Shown here: one piece after another, positions 1 through 7,302 of the stretch
How positions within the stretch are numbered: the stretch's first letter is position 1
Layout of the letters: the number at the start of each line of letters is the position of its first letter
Assembly: GCA_964424035.1 (NCBI GenBank)
Contig: CAYRHB010000089.1
Location: 1 to 15,887, forward strand
Source: Leptolinea sp964424035
Lineage (GTDB): Bacteria; Chloroflexota; Anaerolineae; Anaerolineales; Anaerolineaceae
Direction: 5' to 3'
DNA length: 15,887 bases
The notes under the pieces: generated by a model
What the model was told of the DNA's origin: nothing
What the model saw: only the letters and a program-made list of their open reading frames with translations
Database searches by the model: none
Made by a program: the position numbers and the translations under genes

Positions 1-653
1 CCCGCAGCATGGTCTTTGCCGCGCTGGGTGGACTGAGCGGCGCGCTGGGTATGGCTGCCTTTTACCGTTCGCTGGCCATTGGCAACGCGGCGATCGTTGC
101 CCCCACAGCTTCGGTGATTGGAACCGCCCTGCCGGTAGTCTTCAGCACATTGCTGGAAGGGCTTCCCTCGCAATGGAAACTGGCGGGTTTCATCCTGGCC
201 ATCTTTGGGATCTGGCTTGTTTCAGCCGGGGAAACGGATCATCCCTCCGGCAAAGACGGCTTCTCTCTGGCGGTATTGGCCGGTATTGGATTTGCCGGAT
301 GGTTGATCTTGCTGGGAAATGTGGAACAGGGGAAGGTTTTTTCGCCACTGGTCATTTCGCGGGCTGTCGCGCTGGTAGCCGGCGTATCACTGGTGCTGCT
401 CAACCGTCAGGCGCTGCCGGGTCTTTTTTCCAGCCCGATTGCGTTGATCTGCGGTGTGTTGGATGTGGGAGGCAATATTTTCTATGTTCTCGCCCGGCAG
501 CATACCCGCATGGATGTAGCGGCCGTGTTATCGTCCCTTGGCCCGGCTGTGACGGTGATCATTTCGACCATCGTACTGAAAGAAGCCGTCACCCGCCGCC
601 AGTGGATCGGCGTGGCAACCTGCCTGGCCGCCGTTGGCTTCATCACCATCTAG
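1..653 (+). CDS. EamA/DMT-family transporter, 5'-truncated by window
   Basis: This is the C-terminal part of a polytopic inner-membrane transporter of the drug/metabolite transporter (EamA) superfamily. The frame is open through the first base of the window, so the true start lies upstream; the ATG at position 9 is probably internal. About 217 residues remain, against roughly 280-300 for a full 10-helix EamA protein, so about a quarter is missing. Successive hydrophobic stretches make about seven membrane helices. The second EamA repeat is recognisable, ending in a segment with a conserved-looking LKEAVTRRQWIG and a last helix with a Gly-rich hydrophobic tail. The substrate cannot be told from sequence; family members export amino acids, metabolites or drugs. 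Only 20 nt separate its stop from the uracil-DNA glycosylase gene, so the two may be co-transcribed. Family assignment is fairly sure, function is not. Confidence 0.8.
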   Translation, partial: RSMVFAALGGLSGALGMAAFYRSLAIGNAAIVAPTASVIGTALPVVFSTLLEGLPSQWKLAGFILAIFGIWLVSAGETDHPSGKDGFSLAVLAGIGFAGWLILLGNVEQGKVFSPLVISRAVALVAGVSLVLLNRQALPGLFSSPIALICGVLDVGGNIFYVLARQHTRMDVAAVLSSLGPAVTVIISTIVLKEAVTRRQWIGVATCLAAVGFITI

Positions 654-673
654 GTTTGGTGTATGATTCCATC

Positions 674-1363
674 ATGCCATCAAATCATGAATTAACCCGA
701 CTTGAAGAGGAAATCACCATCTGTCAAAAGTGTCCTCGCCTGGTTGCCTGGCGCGGGCAGGTGGCTCATGAAAAACGCCGTGCCTACCGTGATCAGGAAT
801 ATTGGGGAAAACCGGTCCCCGGGTTTGGCGATCCAAACGCGCAGGTGCTTGTCATCGGGCTGGCACCGGGTGCGCACGGATCGAACCGCACCGGCCGCAT
901 GTTCACCGGTGACGCTTCAGGGGATTTCCTCTACCCCGCCCTGTACCGGTCAGGTTTTGCCAGCAGCCCTCAGGCGGTGCACCGAAATGACGGCCTCACT
1001 TTGCACAACCTGTTTATAACAGCGGTATGCCGTTGCGCCCCGCCGGATAATAAACCCTCACACGAAGAGATCACATCTTGTCTGCCCTATTTGCGGCAGG
1101 AAATGGATTTATTACCCAACCTCAAAGGGATTGTAGCCCTGGGTTCAATCGCCTTCAACCAGACCCTGAACCTCCTTAACCAAAAAGCTCCTGAACGGGT
1201 GTTTGGTCACGGGTTGTTTTACGAAATGGGCGGCAACATCCCCTGGTTATTGGCGTCATACCACCCCAGCCGGCAGAACACTCAGACCGGTCGATTGACC
1301 ATTACCATGTTCGATAACATCTGGGATAAAGTACGGGCCCAATTGGACGGCAGGGAGCATTAA
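674..1363 (+). CDS. Family 5 uracil-DNA glycosylase (UDGb-type, Fe-S)
   Basis: A 229-residue base-excision repair enzyme that removes uracil, and in this family often other deaminated bases, from DNA. Motif A is GLAPGAHGSNRTGR (residues 62-75) and the C-terminal motif is HPSRQNTQTGRLT (197-209). This combination marks family 5 (UDGb) and not family 4, whose motif A reads GEAPG. Cysteines 17 and 20 near the N-terminus, with C119/C121 and C136, fit the four ligands of the usual 4Fe-4S cluster. As in known UDGb proteins, motif A lacks the catalytic Asp/Asn of classical UDGs. The reading frame is open far upstream (to 173) through the transporter gene, but homology begins with the ATG at 674. The stop overlaps the next start by one base (TAATG), indicating translational coupling with the hydrolase gene. 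Confidence 0.9.
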   Translation: MPSNHELTRLEEEITICQKCPRLVAWRGQVAHEKRRAYRDQEYWGKPVPGFGDPNAQVLVIGLAPGAHGSNRTGRMFTGDASGDFLYPALYRSGFASSPQAVHRNDGLTLHNLFITAVCRCAPPDNKPSHEEITSCLPYLRQEMDLLPNLKGIVALGSIAFNQTLNLLNQKAPERVFGHGLFYEMGGNIPWLLASYHPSRQNTQTGRLTITMFDNIWDKVRAQLDGREH

Positions 1364-2154
1364 TGAATCCTGCAGGCAAATCCGGACGCCGAAAAAAGGT
1401 CAACCCTGTTCGTGTGGCCATTGGTTATACCATCGGCATGCTGATGGTGCTGGCTGGCATATATTTCGCTTCTCTCACTCCGGTGGGTCCACTCCCGCAA
1501 GCACTGACCTACCTTGAAAGCAATGACCGGGTGGAGGTTTCCAAAGGCGATTACACCTTCTTCATGCCGCAAAATAATCCAGTCCGCACAGGGTTTATTT
1601 TTTACCCCGGTGGCCGGGTTGACAACCGCTCGTATGCCCCTCTGGCTTCCGGGTTGGCAAAAAAAGGCTGGCCGGTGGCGGTGGTTCCCATGCCATTGAA
1701 CCTTGCCATTCTGGGACAGGACCGTGCGTCAAAAGTGATACGCGATCACCCGGAAATTGATTACTGGGTAATCGGCGGACACTCACTGGGGGGAACTATG
1801 GCAGCACAGTTTGCTGAAAAGCATCCTGACGAGATAAACGGTATCGTTTTTCTGGCAGCATATCCACAGGACGCTTCGTTTGTCAATTCTGGATTGCCGG
1901 TTCTCTCTGTATACGGAACCGGGGATGGATTGATCCCCCTGCCTGAATGGCTTAAGTATCGCAATCGCTTTCCGGCAAATACGCAATGGGTAATGATCAA
2001 CGGTGGAAATCACGCCGGGTTTGGATGGTACGGCGAACAGGATGGAGATAGTCCGGCATCCATCAGCCTGGAAGAACAGACTTACCAGGTTTTACAGGCA
2101 GTTGACCAATTCCTGCTATCCATCGAAAATAGTAATGGGAAAGAACAGCCATGA
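1363..2154 (+). CDS. Membrane-anchored alpha/beta hydrolase
   Basis: A 263-residue alpha/beta-hydrolase-fold protein (Abhydrolase_5-like). After a short basic N-terminus (GRRKKVNPVR) comes one hydrophobic segment (about 18-38), a signal anchor or uncleaved signal peptide, so the catalytic domain probably faces the outside of the membrane. The nucleophile elbow is GGHSLGG (138-144, Ser141). Asp188 in YGTGDGL and His217 in GGNHAGFG complete a plausible catalytic triad. An oxyanion-type YPGG lies at 81-84. The natural substrate is unknown; relatives hydrolyse esters or related bonds. It overlaps the upstream glycosylase by 1 nt and the downstream peroxiredoxin-like gene by 4 nt (ATGA). The operon thus mixes DNA repair, hydrolase and redox-like genes. 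Fold and catalytic residues are clear; the biological role is not. Confidence 0.85.
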   Translation: MNPAGKSGRRKKVNPVRVAIGYTIGMLMVLAGIYFASLTPVGPLPQALTYLESNDRVEVSKGDYTFFMPQNNPVRTGFIFYPGGRVDNRSYAPLASGLAKKGWPVAVVPMPLNLAILGQDRASKVIRDHPEIDYWVIGGHSLGGTMAAQFAEKHPDEINGIVFLAAYPQDASFVNSGLPVLSVYGTGDGLIPLPEWLKYRNRFPANTQWVMINGGNHAGFGWYGEQDGDSPASISLEEQTYQVLQAVDQFLLSIENSNGKEQP

Positions 2155-2663
2155 AAAATTCGAATGACTATAAAACCGTGGAAATAACTGTCGGGCAGCC
2201 AGCCCCTGATTTTGAATTATTTGACATACTGGATAATCCTGTCAAACTTTCAGATTTCAAAGGAAAGAAACTCGTTGTGCTGGTGATGAATCGCAGTTTT
2301 GTCTGCCCGTTTTGCCGTCGTCATATGTCCAGATTGCAGCATGATTACACGGAATTTGTCAAGCATGGAGCCGAGATTCTCGTTCTGGGTCCCAATGACC
2401 GTGATGCTTTCAAGCGCGTCTGGAAAATGGAAGCCCTGCAATTGGTCGGCCTTTCCGATCCCCAATCGCGGGTGGCAGACCTTTACCAGCAGGAAGTCAA
2501 CCTCCTAAAATTCGGACGCATGCCGGCGCTGGTAGTCATTGACCGGCAGGGTATCATCCGGTTTGTTCATTATTCGAAATCCATGGCGGATATTCCGGAT
2601 AACAAAAAGTTACTGAGTGTATTGGATGAGATCAACAAACCGCTGGAAGGGAAAATGAGATGA
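2151..2663 (+). CDS. Peroxiredoxin-like AhpC/TSA-family protein
   Basis: A 170-residue thioredoxin-fold protein of the AhpC/TSA (peroxiredoxin-like) group. The N-terminal part has the usual peroxiredoxin opening VGQPAPDFEL, then LSDFKGKKLVVLVMNRSFVCPFC. The presumed peroxidatic cysteine is C52, with Ser49 in place of the usual Thr three residues before it. A second cysteine, C55, makes a CPFC pair followed by RRHM, unlike typical 2-Cys peroxiredoxins (VCPTE). The cis-Pro region is GRMPALVVIDRQG. It could be a peroxidase using an intramolecular CxxC disulfide or a thiol-disulfide oxidoreductase. No signal peptide is seen, so it is likely cytoplasmic. Its ATG overlaps the hydrolase stop (ATGA), and its own stop overlaps the next start in the same way. 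Confidence 0.82.
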   Translation: MKNSNDYKTVEITVGQPAPDFELFDILDNPVKLSDFKGKKLVVLVMNRSFVCPFCRRHMSRLQHDYTEFVKHGAEILVLGPNDRDAFKRVWKMEALQLVGLSDPQSRVADLYQQEVNLLKFGRMPALVVIDRQGIIRFVHYSKSMADIPDNKKLLSVLDEINKPLEGKMR

Positions 2664-3112
2664 TCTTCCCGATGGTACATGGATCAAACCTGTTGCGGGA
2701 AAAGAAAACATTGCCGGCAGACTTCAAAGGTCAACTCAACCTGCTCTTTATCGCCTTTAAACAATGGCAGCAATCAGAGATCAATACCTGGATCACATGG
2801 ATCAAGGAAATGGAGACGAAATACTCTGACCTGACCTATTATGAGCTACCTGTTATCGAAGATCGAAGCTCCCTCTCAAAATGGTTTATCAATGAAGGTA
2901 TGCGAGCCGGAATTCCCAATCCAATAACCCGTGAAAGAACAATAACCCTGTATCTTCACAAGGATGAATTCCGGAAAGCCCTGAATTTGCAGGATGAAGA
3001 TCACATTCATATTCTGTTGATGGACAAAAAGAATGAAATCATCCACCGTGAGAGGGCAGCTCTCACGCCAGAATCCGCAGAACGTCTGGAAGCCAAGATT
3101 TCAGCGCAATAA
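2660..3112 (+). CDS. Cysteine-free thioredoxin-like protein, ATP10-like?
   Basis: A 150-residue protein with no cysteine at all. The order of predicted elements resembles a thioredoxin fold: a hydrophobic strand (QLNLLFIAF, 25-33), a helix starting QWQQSEINTWI at the place where a CxxC motif would sit, a strand LTYYELPVI, the segment GMRAGIPNP (80-88), then strands RTITLYL and HIHILLMDKKNEII, and a C-terminal helix. This pattern is reminiscent of ATP10-like/redoxin-like proteins, but I recognise it only at fold level and give no function. If correct, it is a redox-inactive thioredoxin-fold protein. It overlaps the CPFC peroxiredoxin-like gene by 4 nt, so the two are probably made in equal amounts and might act together. 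It is the last gene of the plus-strand string and converges on enolase. Confidence 0.6.
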   Translation: MIFPMVHGSNLLREKKTLPADFKGQLNLLFIAFKQWQQSEINTWITWIKEMETKYSDLTYYELPVIEDRSSLSKWFINEGMRAGIPNPITRERTITLYLHKDEFRKALNLQDEDHIHILLMDKKNEIIHRERAALTPESAERLEAKISAQ

Positions 3113-3116
3113 AAGC

Positions 3117-3168
3117 ACAAAAAAAAGAAGCTGTCCGGGGTGTGTAGTGCACTACAGGGTCGGACAGC
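3117..3168 (-). terminator. Intrinsic terminator of enolase gene
   Basis: Read on the minus strand, an 8-bp GC-rich stem (GCTGTCCG at 3130-3137 pairing with CGGACAGC at 3161-3168) is followed by CTTCTTTTTTTT. The loop holds a second, perfect 14-nt palindrome, TGTAGTGCACTACA (3143-3156), so the structure may fold as a two-level hairpin. It lies 22 nt past the enolase stop. On the plus strand no T-run follows, so it should act mainly on enolase transcripts, though its stem could also slow polymerase from the opposing operon. Confidence 0.88.
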
Positions 3169-3190
3169 CTCACAAATGCCTTTAGGTTTA

Positions 3191-4483
3191 CTAACCGCGG
3201 CGAATGGCGCTCCAGCCGGCATATTGGGCAGTATCACCCAGTTCGGCTTCAATGCGCATCAACTGATTGTACTTGGCCACACGGTCTGAACGGGCCGGGG
3301 CACCGGTTTTAATCTGGCCCATGTTAAGGGCAACAGCCAGATCGGCGATGGTGCTGTCTTCCGTCTCGCCGGAGCGGTGGGAGGTAACTGCGCGCCAACC
3401 GGCACGCTGGCAGGTTTCAACAGCTTCGATGGTCTCGGTCAGGGAACCGATCTGGTTCAGTTTGACCAGTAGGGCATTGGCGGCGCCTTCCTTAATGGCA
3501 CGGCGGACGCGATCAGGGTTGGTAACCAACAGATCATCACCCACAATCTGAATCTTATTGCCCAATTCCTTGACCATCAGCTTCCATGAATCCCAGTCAT
3601 CCTGCGCCAGGCCGTCTTCAATGGAAACGATCGGGTACTGGTTGACCCAGTTCTTCCAGAAATCAACCATCTGCTCGCCGGTCAGTTTCTTGCCTTCCTT
3701 CCGCAGGTTGTAGGTCTTGGTATCTTCTTCATACAGCTCGGATGCCGCGGGGTCAAGGGCAATGCAAACCTGCTCACCGGGTTTGTAGCCGGCTTTTTCA
3801 ATGGCTTCAAGGATAACCTCCACAGCTTCGGAGTTGGCTTTCAAAGCCGGTGCGTAACCGCCTTCATCGCCCACCAGGGTGGCATATCCACGGGCTTTAA
3901 GCACGGATTTCAATGCGTGGTAGATCTCGGCACCCCAGCGCAGGCCTTCTGCGAAGGAGGGAGCGCCGAAAGGCATGACCATGAATTCCTGGGCGTCGGT
4001 AGATTGCCAGGCTGTGTGGGCGCCGCCGTTCAAAATATTCATCATGGGAACCGGCAGTACATGGGCGTAAACACCGCCGATGTACCGGTACAGAGGCAGT
4101 CCCAGGGAGGAAGCAGCTGCTTTGGCCACCGCCAGGCTGGTCCCCAGAATGGCATTGGCGCCAAGCTTGGATTTATTGGGGGTGCCGTCCAATTCGATCA
4201 GGGCTGTGTCGATGGCTTTCTGCTCGGATGCATCCCAACCGACCAGTTCTTCAGCAATGATGGTGTTGACGTTCTCAACCGCTTTCAGAACGCCCTTGCC
4301 CAGATAGCGGCCCTTATCGCCATCGCGCATTTCCAGTGCTTCATGGATACCGGTGGATGCGCCCGAGGGAACGGCAGCCCGTCCCCAGGTTCCATCGACC
4401 AGAATGACTTCCACTTCCACGGTGGGATTACCGCGAGAATCAAGAATTTCCTGTGCCTGTACAGCTTCAATAACAGTGTCCAT
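3191..4483 (-). CDS. eno: Enolase (phosphopyruvate hydratase)
   Basis: Enolase, 430 residues, a full-length glycolytic enzyme that interconverts 2-phosphoglycerate and phosphoenolpyruvate in the cytoplasm. Family signatures run in order: ILDSRGNPTVEVEV near the N-terminus, SGASTGIHEALEMRD, the NGGAH catalytic loop, GDEGGYAP, the magnesium ligands in IALDPAASE, SIEDGL and GDDLLVTN, the catalytic lysine in LLVKLNQIGSLTET, and the signature SHRSGETEDSTIADLAV. The catalytic loop reads NGGAHTAWQSTDAQEF, one residue longer between NGG and QEF than in E. coli or yeast enolase. The ATG start is preceded on the minus strand by GAGG with suitable spacing. The coding strand ends in a strong terminator. 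An upstream membrane glycosyltransferase gene on the same strand lies 81 nt away, and a hairpin plus T-run sits in that gap. Confidence 0.98.
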   Translation of the reverse strand: MDTVIEAVQAQEILDSRGNPTVEVEVILVDGTWGRAAVPSGASTGIHEALEMRDGDKGRYLGKGVLKAVENVNTIIAEELVGWDASEQKAIDTALIELDGTPNKSKLGANAILGTSLAVAKAAASSLGLPLYRYIGGVYAHVLPVPMMNILNGGAHTAWQSTDAQEFMVMPFGAPSFAEGLRWGAEIYHALKSVLKARGYATLVGDEGGYAPALKANSEAVEVILEAIEKAGYKPGEQVCIALDPAASELYEEDTKTYNLRKEGKKLTGEQMVDFWKNWVNQYPIVSIEDGLAQDDWDSWKLMVKELGNKIQIVGDDLLVTNPDRVRRAIKEGAANALLVKLNQIGSLTETIEAVETCQRAGWRAVTSHRSGETEDSTIADLAVALNMGQIKTGAPARSDRVAKYNQLMRIEAELGDTAQYAGWSAIRRG

Positions 4484-4494
4484 TTTGTCCCTCG

Positions 4495-4524
4495 AAAAAA
4501 AAGGATGATTGGCGCATGGCGCCA
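4495..4524 (-). terminator. Hairpin plus T-run in enolase leader
   Basis: On the minus strand TGGCGC-CAT-GCGCCA (4510-4524, 6-bp stem, 3-nt loop) is followed after seven bases by eight T's (4495-4502), which run into the enolase Shine-Dalgarno GAGG (4491-4494). The gap between stem and T-run is longer than in a standard intrinsic terminator. It could be a weak terminator of the upstream glycosyltransferase gene or an attenuator-like leader element of eno. Confidence 0.4.
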
Positions 4525-4564
4525 GTTGATCGTCAATTTAATAAATAAGTATAACCGAAATCAC

Positions 4565-6631
4565 TTATTTCCCCAGATAGTAATAAAGGCCTGATCCCCA
4601 GACATCTTTGATGAACTCAACCCGGTTCTTAAATATCCCCATATAGGGATCCGAATCGGTGATCATATATTTATTGCCATGCAGATATTGCATGCCAATT
4701 TCGTTCATATATAAATAGGAATCGCCACTTTTTAATAATTTAAAGTAATACGCAGAATTCATCAGCCCATCCAGGTTGACAATGGTGCGGTCTTTAATGA
4801 AATACGCCACAACACCTCCGCCGGTCGAACCGATGATCGCACCCTCGGGTGTTGCTTCTTCCAATGCTTCAACCCCCGCCAGGTATAACTGTTCCCGTCC
4901 GGGTTTCACATAATATGGCACAAAATTAACAAGATCGACCACATAGTTGTACACGAGGAAAAGGGAAAAGAATACAACAATCGTTTGCTGGATATTACGG
5001 TTCAACTTTACAAGGGTCAATCCTTCCAGTATCCCGTCAAACAGGATGCCCCCGCATACCACCAGCAATACCATCTCCTGCACCCAGTACCACGGTCTGG
5101 TATTGATATAACTGGTTCCCATATAGGAATCAATCTGGCAAAGGCAACCGGCAAGAAGTGCCGGAACAGCCAGTCCGGCTAGAGCGCTAACGATTTTCTT
5201 ACGGTAAAGCAACATTATCCCCAGTACAACCAGCCCGACCATGATCCAGCTAAAATTCAACTGCGACCAGTAAGGTTCATCAAATATGGCTTTTCCAGCC
5301 GCTTCAGCCGCGTCTTCGATCCGGGTATTGATGATGGACGTCAGAGGATTCCAGGAGCTTCTCGAATCTTCCGGGAAACCCAGCAATCCTTCCCACACTT
5401 CATTGGGACGCCCGTAAACTGTATTGGGTAAAGATCCCCACCACTGTTTGATTTGTCCACTGACCGGTGCCGGAGTACCAAAATAAAAGAAGGTGAAAAT
5501 AAAATACGTTCCCATCAAAATACCAATGGGCAGCCCGTATCCCAATCCCTCCGGAAGCCAGCCGCTCCAATCCCTCAGGGAGGAGGCTCTTCCTGTCGTG
5601 TTTTTACGCCGGAGGATCAACCAATCGATCCCATGGATAACGAACGAGGCAGCCATAGAAATCACAAAATCAGCTACCGGGACAAGTCTCGGGTAACCCG
5701 GAATAAGTTCCAATGCGGTAGCCGCTGCCAGTACTCCAAACGCGATCCCAGTCGAAACAACCAGTGCGGCTGACACTCTGGCCAACAGGGAAAGAAGGCT
5801 GCTGCCTGACCGGTTGCGATAGACACCTAAGACTTCAAACAACACCGGCTTGAGAGCCATGGAAACCCCAAGCAACACATATACAGAAGCAGAATATTGA
5901 TAATATTCTGCGCCCGGTTTCAGACGCCAGAACGCGGAAATTATGGGCGCCAGATAGAAAAAAGCCATATCAGCCAATATCAGACCGTTCAATTTCGATC
6001 GTTTAAAAACCAGCCAGATTCCCGCCATACCGGTCAGGAATATATTATCCAACCGGCTGAGGATGGCCAATGCGCCAATCAAACCTGTGGGAAGAATATG
6101 CCCCAACCGGTCTTTCCAGGTTCCCTCATCCAGTGGTTGGAATAGTGAGACCCGGTAATAAAGAAAAACGATGAAAAACGCGCTGATGGTGCTTTCCATC
6201 CCCAATCTTGAGGTGACCCCCTGAATGGAAGGGGTCAACAGCCAGAGCAAGGCGGTCACAATACCTGCCGGTTCACTGAGCACCCTGCGGGCCATCCGGT
6301 AAAGCAAAATACCGGTCCCGGCATTAAAAATTCCGGCTACAAGTACCAGAACCCGCAGAGGGAGGATCAGATCGAAGCGTGCCAGTGCGAAAACGGGGAT
6401 GCAAACCAGCATCCAAAGTGGATGAAAACCGCTGGAACGGCCGATTCGGTCAAATGTCAACCCATATCCTTCAGAGACATTTTGTGCCGTTTTGAAATAA
6501 TAGAAAGCATCGTCGGTGCTGTACCAGTTCATCAGGTTGTTCGCCGGGGCGAATGCCACATAAAGAGAGGCCGCCATCACAAGAATTACGACGATCAATT
6601 CAAATCGGTGGGTTTGCAGGTAGTTTTTCAA
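4565..6631 (-). CDS. GT-C fold membrane glycosyltransferase (PMT/ArnT-like)
   Basis: A 688-residue integral membrane protein with about a dozen hydrophobic segments and a C-terminal extracytoplasmic domain (about 555-688). After the first helix comes the loop NWYSTDDAFYYF (35-46), whose acidic pair D40-D41 matches the catalytic/metal site of GT-C glycosyltransferases. GRSSGFHPLW (64-73) fits the same family. Such enzymes transfer a sugar from a polyprenyl-phosphate donor to lipids or proteins outside the membrane. Donor and acceptor here are unknown. No ATG fits the N-terminus; the frame opens at TTG (6629-6631), followed by KNYLQTH and a hydrophobic helix, with only a weak GTGGA upstream as ribosome binding site, suggesting low expression. 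It lies upstream of eno on the same strand and is divergent from the VOC gene. Confidence 0.75.
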   Translation of the reverse strand: MKNYLQTHRFELIVVILVMAASLYVAFAPANNLMNWYSTDDAFYYFKTAQNVSEGYGLTFDRIGRSSGFHPLWMLVCIPVFALARFDLILPLRVLVLVAGIFNAGTGILLYRMARRVLSEPAGIVTALLWLLTPSIQGVTSRLGMESTISAFFIVFLYYRVSLFQPLDEGTWKDRLGHILPTGLIGALAILSRLDNIFLTGMAGIWLVFKRSKLNGLILADMAFFYLAPIISAFWRLKPGAEYYQYSASVYVLLGVSMALKPVLFEVLGVYRNRSGSSLLSLLARVSAALVVSTGIAFGVLAAATALELIPGYPRLVPVADFVISMAASFVIHGIDWLILRRKNTTGRASSLRDWSGWLPEGLGYGLPIGILMGTYFIFTFFYFGTPAPVSGQIKQWWGSLPNTVYGRPNEVWEGLLGFPEDSRSSWNPLTSIINTRIEDAAEAAGKAIFDEPYWSQLNFSWIMVGLVVLGIMLLYRKKIVSALAGLAVPALLAGCLCQIDSYMGTSYINTRPWYWVQEMVLLVVCGGILFDGILEGLTLVKLNRNIQQTIVVFFSLFLVYNYVVDLVNFVPYYVKPGREQLYLAGVEALEEATPEGAIIGSTGGGVVAYFIKDRTIVNLDGLMNSAYYFKLLKSGDSYLYMNEIGMQYLHGNKYMITDSDPYMGIFKNRVEFIKDVWGSGLYYYLGK

Positions 6632-6660
6632 AATTTTTCCACAAAAAAGGGATAGCGCTT

Positions 6661-6666
6661 ATTTTA
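6661..6666 (-). promoter_or_regulatory. Possible extended -10 promoter of glycosyltransferase
   Basis: On the minus strand CTGGTAAAAT (6661-6670) contains TGGTAAAAT, an extended -10 pattern with the hexamer at 6661-6666. It would give a leader of about 20-25 nt before the TTG start. No good -35 hexamer is seen, so this is tentative. Confidence 0.35.
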
Positions 6667-6682
6667 CCAGTACCCCCATATG

Positions 6683-6710
6683 TTAATTCACCACCCATGA
6701 ATGCTATAAT
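6683..6710 (+). promoter_or_regulatory. Extended -10 promoter of VOC gene
   Basis: A perfect TATAAT (6705-6710) is preceded by TG at 6702-6703, giving the extended -10 TGCTATAAT. TTAATT at 6683-6688 with a 16-nt spacer is a weak -35. Transcription would start near 6717, about 22 nt before the ATG, with GTGGAG as ribosome binding site. Confidence 0.6.
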
Positions 6711-6738
6711 TTTTTTATCATTATCCGTGGAGAACAAA

Positions 6739-7248
6739 ATGAACAAACCTTTACCGTTTTTATTGAATGGAGTCACCCAGGTTTGCATCCTGGTACCCAA
6801 ACTTGAACCGGCTGTGGAAGCGTATTATCAAAAATTTGGCATCGGTCCCTGGCATTTCTATACCTATAAAAAACCCTTTGTCAGAAAAATGAGCTACAGG
6901 GGAAAACCGGCCAATTATGCTTCCCGTATCGCGCTCTCTTATTTCGGTCCGACCCGCATTGAACTGATAGAACCACTGAAAGGCAATTCACTGTACACAG
7001 AATTTATCCAGGAGCATGGATACGGTGTCCATCATTTTGGCCTGCTGGTTGACAATATGGAACAGGCATTGACAGAAGCCAAAGCCGCCGGGTTTGATAT
7101 GATCATGGATGGTTCGGGTTTTGGCCTTGACGGAGATGGCCATTATGCCTATCTGGATACGGAAAAGGATTTCGGGGTGGCTCTGGAATTAATCGAGCGC
7201 CCGAAAGGCCGGGTAAAACCGGAAAAGATCTATCCGCCCGAAGAATGA
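6739..7248 (+). CDS. VOC/glyoxalase-fold protein (Glyoxalase_4-like)
   Basis: A 169-residue vicinal-oxygen-chelate superfamily protein, close in style to the Glyoxalase_4 / methylmalonyl-CoA epimerase group. Two betaalphabetabetabeta halves are visible. The first starts VTQVCILVPKLEPAVEAYYQKFGIGPW, the second starts GVHHFGLLVDNMEQALTEAKAAGF. The metal-ligand positions read Gln14, Glu75 (RIELIE), His99 (second His of GVHHFG) and Glu150 (ALELIE). That Q/E/H/E set is the one known from human glyoxalase I; methylmalonyl-CoA epimerase has His at the first site. The substrate is unknown; lyase, epimerase or dioxygenase chemistry is possible. The frame is open upstream to 6553, but the ATG at 6739 is preceded by GTGGAG and by a good promoter, and the fold begins there. 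It is monocistronic and converges with the GDPD gene. Confidence 0.8.
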   Translation: MNKPLPFLLNGVTQVCILVPKLEPAVEAYYQKFGIGPWHFYTYKKPFVRKMSYRGKPANYASRIALSYFGPTRIELIEPLKGNSLYTEFIQEHGYGVHHFGLLVDNMEQALTEAKAAGFDMIMDGSGFGLDGDGHYAYLDTEKDFGVALELIERPKGRVKPEKIYPPEE

Positions 7249-7282
7249 TCTTCCTCCGGGATATGGGGGATTTCAATGCACT

Positions 7283-7302
7283 TTCCCGGTTATCACCGGG
7301 AA
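7283..7302. other. Perfect hairpin at convergent gene junction
   Basis: TTCCCGGT-TATC-ACCGGGAA forms an 8-bp stem with a 4-nt loop. It overlaps the stop codon of the phosphodiesterase gene (7293-7295, minus strand) and lies 35 nt after the VOC stop. No T-run follows on either strand, so it is not a standard intrinsic terminator. It may protect transcript 3' ends or help termination in both directions. Confidence 0.4.

Noticed and set aside
173..673. Long upstream extension of the glycosylase frame through the transporter gene
   Set aside because: The extension is the +1 frame of a clear membrane protein and has no resemblance to the glycosylase family; homology starts at the ATG at 674.
3917..4594. 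225-codon plus-strand open frame opposite enolase
   Set aside because: It is antisense to a fully conserved enolase, has low-complexity composition and no ribosome site; an overlap artefact.
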